DNA of 26,282 nt. It comes from Patescibacteria group bacterium. GTDB lineage: Bacteria; Patescibacteriota; UBA1384; JAGGWG01. The stretch spans positions 1 to 26,282 of the forward strand of contig JAQVDI010000003.1 of the NCBI GenBank assembly GCA_028698375.1, read 5' to 3'. The position numbers were made by a program, and so were the translations under genes. Below are positions 20,978 through 26,282 of the stretch, piece after piece (the first letter of the stretch is position 1; each line of letters starts with the position of its first letter). Below the pieces are notes generated by a model, which worked only from the letters and a program-made list of their open reading frames with translations, did not search any database and had not been told where the DNA came from.

Positions 20978-21322
20978 ATGAATAATAAACTTCTTTCATA
21001 TAAAAGTTTATTATTATCAAGCGCAGCAGGAGTTGTTAATAGTCATTTAAGAACATTAAAACGACAAGGTCTACTGAAAGAAGGAGATTTTTGGCGTTAT
21101 TACCTTGTTAATGAAATCATTTTGCGTGTCGTTAAAAAACAATGTAAATTAGCCCCAGAATCAATTACCAAAGTTGATCTTGAAATTGATTTTAACACTC
21201 AACAAATTCGTTTTGTTTTTTATGACAAAGAGGGCCAACGGCATCAAGGATTATTTTGCATAGAAAAAAGAACTAGCTCACCAGTTTATTTTGTTCCTCT
21301 AGCAATCAGTAACTTGCTTTGA
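20978..21322 (+). CDS. 114-aa protein of unknown function with its own operator
   Basis: I do not recognise this protein. The first half (about 5-58) looks helical and basic, with SSAAGVVNSHLRTLKRQGLLKEGDFWRYY, which could be a small winged-helix or other DNA-binding head. The second half (about 63-110) looks like alternating beta strands: KVDLEIDF, IRFVFYDKEG, HQGLFCIEKR, PVYFVPL. It contains no signal peptide or membrane helix. It stands alone between a strong promoter carrying a perfect palindrome over the -10 and a strong terminator, and it is one of only two genes here with a good Shine-Dalgarno. Autoregulation through the palindrome is a reasonable but untested idea. Confidence 0.85.
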   Translation: MNNKLLSYKSLLLSSAAGVVNSHLRTLKRQGLLKEGDFWRYYLVNEIILRVVKKQCKLAPESITKVDLEIDFNTQQIRFVFYDKEGQRHQGLFCIEKRTSSPVYFVPLAISNLL

Positions 21323-21332
21323 AGGATTTCAC

Positions 21333-21366
21333 AAGAGGCATTATCTTGCCTCTTTTTTATTTTTTA
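21333..21366 (+). terminator. Rho-independent terminator of the 114-aa gene
   Basis: AAGAGGCA (21333-21340) pairs with TGCCTCTT (21347-21354) across a 6-nt loop and is followed by TTTTATTTTTT. It lies upstream of the true recG start and rules out the longer recG frame beginning at 21319. Confidence 0.93.
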
Positions 21367-21375
21367 AAAACCATC

Positions 21376-21381
21376 TACTAT
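21376..21381 (+). promoter_or_regulatory. recG -10 box, leaderless
   Basis: TACTAT lies 6 nt before ATG 21388. The matching -35 position (about 21353-21358) falls in the T tract of the preceding terminator. Confidence 0.5.
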
Positions 21382-21387
21382 AAATTT

Positions 21388-23427
21388 ATGTTTAAGCTCA
21401 CCGATCCAATTGAAAATTTAAAAGGAATAGGGGACAAAATTGGCGCTAAATTTCATCATTTAGGAATTTCGTGCCTTAAAGATCTGCTTTTTGTTTTTCC
21501 TAAAAGTTATTTAAATTTAAACTCAATCAAAGAAATTAATAAGATAAAACTAAATGAAAAACAAATAATTAGAGGGAAAATTTCTCACTTGCGTTTAGTT
21601 AGGACACGTTTTCGCCGCTTTACTATTTTGGAAGGTATTATCAACGACCAGAGTGGTAGTATTAAATTTGTTTTTTTTAACCAACCATATTTAGAACCAA
21701 TTATTAATGATAAAAAGGTTTATTTTTGGGGAAAATCACGTTTGAAAAATGGCCAAATGATTTTAGAAAACCCTGGTTTCGAATTAGCTGACAAACCAAA
21801 CGAAAATCAATTCTTACCCATTTACCCCAGTGTGGCTGGTCAATCTAGCAAAAAAATCCGTTATTTTATTAATCAAATTTTACCTCTTGCTAGAAAGATC
21901 AAAAATCCTTTTAACGTTGAAATTGAACAAAAATACGATTTATGTGATTTCCAAAAAACTATTCGAAATTTGCATCAACCCAAAAACATAACCAGTTTAA
22001 GCAAAGCTAAAAAAACTTGGGCAATTTTGGAATTATTAAGTTTTATTGGTCAAAGCAAACTAATGAAAGACAAACAAAAAACTTATCAATCATTTTGCTT
22101 AAAGTCTTTCCCCCTAAAATCTTACATCAATAATCTACCTTTTACTTTAACCATTGATCAAAAAACTACCTTAAAAACTTTATTAAACGAATTCCAAAAC
22201 CAATCTTCCGTTCCGGGGTCGGAATATGGTTTTGCGAAGTCAGTTTTATTAAATGGTGATGTCGGCAGCGGGAAGACCATTGTGGCATTTTTAATCGCTA
22301 TTAATACAATTTTGAACAAAAAACAAGTCGCTTTAATGGCGCCAACTGAAATCTTAGCCAAACAACATTTTGACACTTTCCAAAAATTTTTCTCTGACTC
22401 CAAGTTTAAAGCTTGTCTTATTACTAATTCACATAAAATTAAAATAATAAATAAAAAACAAATTAATTTTAAAGTGGGGGAGTTAAAAAATGTAATTAAT
22501 AAAAACCAATTTATTTTTGGCACTCATGCGCTCTTACAAGAAAAAGTAAAATTTAAAAATTTAGGTCTAGCTGTAATTGACGAACAACAACGTTTTGGCG
22601 TTAAACAACGCGCATTATTACGCCGTAAAAGTAATAACCCTAATTTTCTACCACATTTACTTTTATTAACCGCGACACCAATTCCCAGAACTTTGGCCTT
22701 AATGGTGATGCAAGATTTAAAAGTTTTATTTTTACACAGCACACCCTTTAAACGTCAAGTAAAAACACAAATTTATTTAGAGAGATCGCGTCAAAAAGTG
22801 AACACAGAAATTTTTAAAAAATTAAAAATGGGAGAACAAGTATTCGTGGTTTGCCCAATTATTAAAGAAAATGAAAATTTAGATTTTGATAACCGCAAAG
22901 CTGCGGAAATTGAATTCAAAAAAATTACAACCACCTTTAAAGACTACAAAGTGGGGTTAATGCATGGTAGACTGAAACCAAAAGAAAAAGAAAAAGCAAT
23001 TGCTGATTTCCGTAAAGGGAAAACACAAATTTTAGTTTCTACTTCAGTCGTTGAAGTGGGTGTGGATATACCACAAGCAACTATTTTATTAGTTGAAACG
23101 GCTGAACGTTTTGGCTTATCGCAATTGCACCAACTGCGTGGCAGAATTGGCCGGGCAGGGGATAAGGCCTTAGCTTTTTTTATGACCAATTCCAAAGAAG
23201 CAACTCAAAAATTAAAAATTTTAAAAGAAACCGATGACGGCTTTCAAGTCGCTATGGCAGATTTAAAACAACGCGGCCCGGGTCAAATATTAGGTCAATC
23301 CCAACACGGCTTATTAAATTTCCGCTTTGCCAACATTTTTGATAATCGGATTATCAAAACAGTCAAAGAAATCATCAAAACCAACCCACAACTTTCCAGC
23401 CAAATTTACAAAAATATATTTAAATGA
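21388..23427 (+). CDS. recG: ATP-dependent DNA helicase RecG
   Basis: RecG is a superfamily 2 helicase that regresses stalled replication forks and processes branched recombination intermediates. The 679-residue protein has the N-terminal wedge/OB region (LKGIGDKIGAKFHHLGI; LEGIINDQSGSIKFVFFN), Walker A GDVGSGKT (about 290-297), motif II IDEQQRFGV (about 397-405), motif III LLLTATPIPRTLAL, then MHGRLKPKEKE, STSVVEVGVDIPQA and the motif VI region QLHQLRGRIGR. It ends with the RecG-specific DLKQRGPGQILGQSQHG. Motif II has DEQQ where most RecG proteins have DEQH. I set the start at ATG 21388 because the longer frame would run through a terminator and because DPIENLKGIG is the usual N terminus. 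Confidence 0.96.
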   Translation: MFKLTDPIENLKGIGDKIGAKFHHLGISCLKDLLFVFPKSYLNLNSIKEINKIKLNEKQIIRGKISHLRLVRTRFRRFTILEGIINDQSGSIKFVFFNQPYLEPIINDKKVYFWGKSRLKNGQMILENPGFELADKPNENQFLPIYPSVAGQSSKKIRYFINQILPLARKIKNPFNVEIEQKYDLCDFQKTIRNLHQPKNITSLSKAKKTWAILELLSFIGQSKLMKDKQKTYQSFCLKSFPLKSYINNLPFTLTIDQKTTLKTLLNEFQNQSSVPGSEYGFAKSVLLNGDVGSGKTIVAFLIAINTILNKKQVALMAPTEILAKQHFDTFQKFFSDSKFKACLITNSHKIKIINKKQINFKVGELKNVINKNQFIFGTHALLQEKVKFKNLGLAVIDEQQRFGVKQRALLRRKSNNPNFLPHLLLLTATPIPRTLALMVMQDLKVLFLHSTPFKRQVKTQIYLERSRQKVNTEIFKKLKMGEQVFVVCPIIKENENLDFDNRKAAEIEFKKITTTFKDYKVGLMHGRLKPKEKEKAIADFRKGKTQILVSTSVVEVGVDIPQATILLVETAERFGLSQLHQLRGRIGRAGDKALAFFMTNSKEATQKLKILKETDDGFQVAMADLKQRGPGQILGQSQHGLLNFRFANIFDNRIIKTVKEIIKTNPQLSSQIYKNIFK

Positions 23428-23444
23428 TTACATATTGCTACCAG

Positions 23445-23529
23445 CATTGCGGCGATGGCAACAAAAAAGAGATTGTCCCGATCGCAAAGCGATCGAGGAT
23501 CTTCAACTTTCAGTCGGGACCGCGTCGTC
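23445..23529 (+). repeat. GC-rich palindromic interspersed element
   Basis: Between recG and comEA lies a stretch that is GC-rich for this genome. It holds CATTGCG...GATGGCAAC (23445-23462), GAGATTG (23469-23475), the nested stem GTCCCGA (23475-23481)/TCGGGAC (23514-23520), and a perfect hairpin CGATCGC-AAA-GCGATCG (23479-23495). Its words CATTGCG, GGCAA and GAGATTG match those at the ends of the element at 25974-26030, some of them in reverse complement. It looks like a non-coding, MITE-like or REP-like dispersed palindrome. It may also act as a transcription barrier, but no U tract follows. Confidence 0.65.
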
Positions 23530-23564
23530 AAATAAAACGAAAACTCCTCTTAATTATAAAAAAT

Positions 23565-23593
23565 TTGCACTGAATAAAAATAGGATTTAAAAT
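23565..23593 (+). promoter_or_regulatory. comEA promoter
   Basis: TTGCAC (23565-23570), a 17-nt spacer and TAAAAT (23588-23593) lie 8 nt before the GTG at 23602. This supports GTG as start of a leaderless or nearly leaderless mRNA; the only nearby ATG (23595) is followed at once by a stop. Confidence 0.65.
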
Positions 23594-23601
23594 AATGTAA
23601 A

Positions 23602-24201
23602 GTGGAAGAGATAATTCTTTATCTAAAAAGCAAACAAAAACTATTAACAATAATTATTTTAGTTCTCACTTTTGTGGCTTTACTAGTTTACCCCATAATT
23701 TTACTCAACAAAAAACCGAGTGAAGCTAAAACTAAAATTAGTGTAGAAGTAGCTGGTGCGGTCAAAAAACCTGGACTTTTTACCTTAGATAAAACCGAAC
23801 GCGTAGCTGATGCAATTTCTTTAGCAGGTGGCACCACGGAAGAAGCTGACAAAGAATATATTAATTCCATGTTGAATCAAGCTAGAATTCTGGAAGATGG
23901 AGAAAAAATATTGATCCCAAAAGTATCAAGCGCCAAGACCCAAGCATCAAATAAAACAACAACTATCAGCAGTTCAAACAAAACCAGTAGCGAAAAAGCA
24001 TCAGCTGGACAAATTATAAATATTAATACCGGAAGTTTAGACGAATTAGATACTTTACCGGGGATTGGAGCCACTTATGCTCAAAGAATTATTGATTATC
24101 GCACTCAAAATGGCGATTTTAAATCAATTGGTGAAATTGAGAATGTGAAAGGGATTGGTCCGAAAACATTCGAAAAACTTAAAGATCTTATCACGATTTA
24201 A
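23602..24201 (+). CDS. comEA: ComEA-like membrane-anchored DNA-binding protein
   Basis: ComEA binds incoming double-stranded DNA at the cell surface during natural transformation. The 199-residue protein has one N-terminal transmembrane helix (about 14-34), then an SLBB domain (about 46-107: VEVAGAVKKPGLFTLDKTERVADAISLAGG). A Ser/Thr/Lys-rich linker (about 108-134) leads to the helix-hairpin-helix pair: ININTGSLDELDTLPGIGATYAQRIIDYR and GEIENVKGIGPKTFEKLKDL. Both hairpins keep the GIG turn. The start is GTG 23602, set by the promoter. ComEC is not in this window, so competence is suggested, not shown. A weak hairpin ACGATT-TAAT-AATCGT spans the stop region. Confidence 0.94.
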   Translation: MEEIILYLKSKQKLLTIIILVLTFVALLVYPIILLNKKPSEAKTKISVEVAGAVKKPGLFTLDKTERVADAISLAGGTTEEADKEYINSMLNQARILEDGEKILIPKVSSAKTQASNKTTTISSSNKTSSEKASAGQIININTGSLDELDTLPGIGATYAQRIIDYRTQNGDFKSIGEIENVKGIGPKTFEKLKDLITI

Positions 24202-24271
24202 TAATCGTCAATTGTAAAATTACTAATAGCTGATAACTAATCAATTTTTTGAATTTTTAAATTGGGATATT

Positions 24272-24300
24272 AATTAGAAATTAGTGCAATTAGAAATTAG
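24272..24300 (+). repeat. 13-bp direct repeat AATTAGAAATTAG
   Basis: AATTAGAAATTAG occurs at 24272-24284 and 24288-24300, in the 120-nt gap between the convergent comEA and rny genes. The gap contains no GC-rich terminator hairpin. Confidence 0.8.
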
Positions 24301-24321
24301 AAATTTCCACCATTCTTTGCT

Positions 24322-25842
24322 TTAGTGGGCGATTTCTTGAGTCCTAGTTTCACGAATGGCAACCACTTTAATTTCACCCGGATATTTAAGATCATGTTCA
24401 ATTTTTTGCGCAATATTTTTCGCCAGTTTTTTGGCTTCATAATCGGATATTTCTTCCGGCTGTACAAAGACGCGCACTTCACGACCCGCTTGAATAGCAT
24501 ACGCTTTTTCTACGCCAGGAAAAGAAACCGCAATATTTTCTAGTTCTTTAACTCGTTTAATAAATTCTTCTGTCGCCTCACGACGTGCACCAGGTCGGGC
24601 GCCAGAAACCATATCAGAAGTTATGATGATCCAATCTTCCGCTGTTTTTGGTTCTACTTCTTCGTGGTGAGCCACAACTGCGGCAATCACATCATCACTA
24701 ATTCCATACTTCTTTAAAATATCTTTACCAATAGCGGCATGTGAACCAGGCACTTCATGATCAACAGCTTTACCAATATCATGAAAAATGCCAGCCATTT
24801 TAGCAACCAATACATTAGCTTTTAATTCTTCAGCCAACATACTAGCGATACGCGCCACTTCAATAGAATGTTGCAAAACATTTTGTCCGAAACTAGTTCT
24901 AAACTTTAAACGGCCTAATAATTTTACTAAATCACTATTAACCCCAGAAATACCCAAGTCATAAAGCGCGTGCTCTCCTGCTTCTTTAACTTGTTTGGCA
25001 ACATCTTCTTCGGCTTTTTTAAGCAATGCTTCAATGCGTGCTGGATGGATTCTGCCATCTTTAATTAATTGTTCAAGTGCCATGCGAGCGATTTCACGAC
25101 GAACCGGATCAAATGAAGAAACGGTTACCACCTCCGGGGTATCATCAATAATTAAGTCAACGCCAGCTAAACGTTCAAAAGTTTGGATATTGCGCCCTTC
25201 ACGACCAATAATCCGACCTTTCATTTCGTCATTAGGAATCGCTACCGCCGAAACTGTATGTCCAGCCGTAAAATCTTGTGCCAAACGACTTAAAGTTGAA
25301 GCCAAAATTTTCTGGGCAATTTTGTCACCGTCTTCACGCGCTTCTTCTTCCTTTTCTCTAATCATTTTTAAGAGATCATCACCATAATCTTTTTCCACTG
25401 CGCGAAATAACATTTCCTTAGCCTTGTCTTTTTTCAAACCAGCCACTTCCTGAAGACGTGTTTCTTCTTCCTCTCTTAACTTTTGAGTTTGATTTTTAAT
25501 TTCCTCAAGTTCTTTTTTGATTTTTTCTTCAGCATCAACCTTTTCTTTCAGATCTTGCTCTTTTTGCTGTAAATAATTTTCTTTCGTACGCAATGAGCTT
25601 TCTGTTTCTTGAAAATACTTGTTTTTTTCTTCTTCGCGAGTTCTAGCATCGTCTTTAATTTTAAGTGCTTCGTTTCTAGCCTCGCTTAAAATTTTTTCTT
25701 TTTCTTTCTTGGCATTTTCCAAGATTAAATTGGCATCTTTTTGATTTTTTTGTTTCTTGGTGGACGCTAAAATTTTGGGGGCAACATAACCAATTGCTAC
25801 ACCGGCTAAACCCAAAATGGCGTAAATTAAAATTACTGGCAT
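24322..25842 (-). CDS. rny: Ribonuclease Y
   Basis: RNase Y is a membrane-anchored endoribonuclease that initiates mRNA decay. The 506-residue protein has an N-terminal transmembrane helix (about 4-24), a long Glu/Lys-rich coiled coil (about 35-185), a KH RNA-binding domain with GRIIGREGRN (209-218), and an HD phosphohydrolase domain with H325 in LQHSIEVA and the metal-binding pair H354-D355 in GIFHDIGKAVDHE. It ends in the family's C-terminal domain (AYAIQAGREVRVFVQPEE). Length and order are canonical. ATG 25842 is preceded by AAGGA with 6 nt spacing, one of the few Shine-Dalgarno sites here, and by a strong promoter with a leader of about 47 nt. Confidence 0.97.
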   Translation of the reverse strand: MPVILIYAILGLAGVAIGYVAPKILASTKKQKNQKDANLILENAKKEKEKILSEARNEALKIKDDARTREEEKNKYFQETESSLRTKENYLQQKEQDLKEKVDAEEKIKKELEEIKNQTQKLREEEETRLQEVAGLKKDKAKEMLFRAVEKDYGDDLLKMIREKEEEAREDGDKIAQKILASTLSRLAQDFTAGHTVSAVAIPNDEMKGRIIGREGRNIQTFERLAGVDLIIDDTPEVVTVSSFDPVRREIARMALEQLIKDGRIHPARIEALLKKAEEDVAKQVKEAGEHALYDLGISGVNSDLVKLLGRLKFRTSFGQNVLQHSIEVARIASMLAEELKANVLVAKMAGIFHDIGKAVDHEVPGSHAAIGKDILKKYGISDDVIAAVVAHHEEVEPKTAEDWIIITSDMVSGARPGARREATEEFIKRVKELENIAVSFPGVEKAYAIQAGREVRVFVQPEEISDYEAKKLAKNIAQKIEHDLKYPGEIKVVAIRETRTQEIAH

Positions 25843-25895
25843 AAAAGTTCCTTTTTAGATTTATTTGGTAAATATTAAACATTACGAACGCTCTG

Positions 25896-25924
25896 ATTCT
25901 ATAAAAAATAGTATCCAAAGTCAA
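25896..25924 (-). promoter_or_regulatory. rny promoter
   Basis: On the minus strand, TTGACT (25919-25924), a 17-nt spacer and TAGAAT (25896-25901). Predicted start near 25889 gives a 47-nt leader that ends in the Shine-Dalgarno TCCTT complement at 25849-25853. Confidence 0.8.
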
Positions 25925-25950
25925 TCTATCAGAGAGCAACAGATTAAAAG

Positions 25951-25959
25951 TTATCCACA
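25951..25959 (+). promoter_or_regulatory. Single DnaA-box consensus
   Basis: TTATCCACA matches the DnaA-box consensus exactly. It is isolated, about 27 nt upstream of the rny -35. No cluster, dnaA or dnaN is nearby, so it is at most a titration or regulatory site, and may be chance. Confidence 0.35.
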
Positions 25960-25973
25960 GATTTTTTCTATCA

Positions 25974-26030
25974 GTCATTGCGAGGGGCACTTCGACAAAC
26001 TCAACATAAACTTTTCGACGTGGCAATCTC
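25974..26030 (+). repeat. Dispersed palindromic element, ends GTCATTGCGAGG / CGTGGCAATCTC
   Basis: The left end GTCATTGCGAGG and the right end CGACGTGGCAATCTC are the outer words of a palindromic repeat type found scattered in many bacterial genomes. ATTGC (25977-25981) and GCAAT (26023-26027) form its terminal inversion. The middle contains TTCGACAAACTCAACATAAAC. It fills the gap between rny and tatD and is non-coding. Confidence 0.65.
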
Positions 26031-26037
26031 AAAAAAA

Positions 26038-26282
26038 TTAAATCCCAAAAAACTTTTCTGCATTTTGAGTAGTAATTTTGGCGAGTTCTTCTAATTTTAT
26101 CCCTCGTAAATCAGCTAATTTTCGAGCGATATCTTTTAAAAAAGCAGGCTCGTTGCAACGCGTATTATTGGGTGATAAAAACGGAGAGTCGGTTTCTAAC
26201 ATCACACGACTTAAATCAATTTTTTTGAATGTATTCTGAATAGCCAAATTATAAAAAGTAAGATTAGTAAATGAGATATAAA
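26038..26282 (-). CDS. tatD: TatD-family metal-dependent hydrolase, C-terminal part
   Basis: The frame is open to the right window edge and gives the last 80 residues or so of a TatD-type TIM-barrel hydrolase (DNase/3'-exonuclease family). Visible are YISFTNLTFYN, the strand-8 motif VMLETDSPFLSPN with the metal-binding or catalytic Asp, and the closing helices NEPAFLKDIARKLADLRGIKLEELAKITTQNAEKFFGI, all typical of the family. The 5' end lies outside the window. It is on the same strand as rny and upstream of it, but a palindromic element and a strong rny promoter separate them. Confidence 0.93.
   Translation of the reverse strand, partial: YISFTNLTFYNLAIQNTFKKIDLSRVMLETDSPFLSPNNTRCNEPAFLKDIARKLADLRGIKLEELAKITTQNAEKFFGI

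Noticed and set aside
23327..23590. Open frame of 87 codons overlapping the end of recG and the following gap
   Set aside because: It reads recG in another frame and then a palindromic element; the protein looks random and the region is better explained as a non-coding repeat.
25951..25959. Replication origin suggested by a perfect DnaA box, with a one-mismatch box near 1567
   Set aside because: The boxes are single and far apart, there is no cluster, AT-rich unwinding element with boxes, dnaA or dnaN, and G/C skew could not be measured.
25676..26032. Minus-strand frame of 118 codons across the rny start, its promoter and the palindromic element
   Set aside because: It runs through a strong promoter, a DnaA-box-like word and a repeat, and overlaps rny in another frame.

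Overview
This window looks like a chromosomal segment of a small-genome, AT-rich bacterium, most likely a Patescibacteria (CPR) member. That placement is an inference. It rests on very tight packing, many starts with a -10 box immediately upstream and no Shine-Dalgarno, tRNAs without encoded CCA, a stand-alone four-helix-bundle (S23/IVP-like) gene next to RNA genes, and the ComEA / RNase Y / TL5-type L25 gene set. I see no phage, transposase, CRISPR array or rRNA.

Layout. (1) 1-2830, plus strand: tail of an unrecognised gene, a strong terminator, glyA (serine hydroxymethyltransferase), an unknown zinc-ribbon protein, and rplY (L25/TL5 with an acidic tail). (2) 2850-4140: an RNA-gene cluster. 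On the minus strand run tmRNA (ssrA, tag AKKPALALA), a four-helix-bundle protein, tRNA-Glu(CTC) and tRNA-Ala(TGC); on the plus strand run tRNA-Arg(CCT) and tRNA-Pro(CGG). AT-rich micro-repeats lie between them. (3) 4270-17140: a cell-surface polysaccharide locus. It holds a membrane-anchored PIG-L deacetylase, an FkbM methyltransferase, a Wzz/BY-kinase fusion, a Wzy-like polymerase, a CgeB-like glycosyltransferase, a GT9 (heptosyltransferase family) enzyme, a radical SAM/SPASM protein, two GT4 glycosyltransferases and four further class I SAM methyltransferases. No initiating phosphoglycosyl transferase and no flippase is present, so those must be encoded elsewhere. (4) 17136-20872, minus strand: rsmI, an Nramp-family metal transporter, rsmA/ksgA, and an anchored cell-wall protein with DUF348-DUF348-G5-RlpA barrel architecture. 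The same strand continues with short or overlapping junctions into the methyltransferases and GT of region 3. (5) 20978-26282: a 114-aa orphan protein with a palindromic operator over its -10 box, recG, comEA, rny (RNase Y) and the C-terminal part of tatD.

How the genes fit together. The Wzz kinase fusion and the Wzy-like polymerase would set polymerisation and chain length. The GTs build the repeat unit, and five methyltransferases, the deacetylase and the radical SAM protein decorate or cap it. The YabE-like protein may remodel peptidoglycan. rsmA, rsmI, rny, ssrA, rplY and the tRNAs serve ribosome and RNA maintenance.

The clearest general signal is regulatory. At least six genes have a -10 hexamer 6-8 nt before the start codon, the geometry expected for leaderless mRNAs, whereas rny and the 114-aa gene carry proper leaders with Shine-Dalgarno sites. 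Several start codons are corrected on this basis. I found no convincing wholly new system. The best candidates for follow-up are the ssrA / four-helix-bundle / tRNA cassette, the 114-aa gene with its operator, and the methyltransferase-rich glycan locus.
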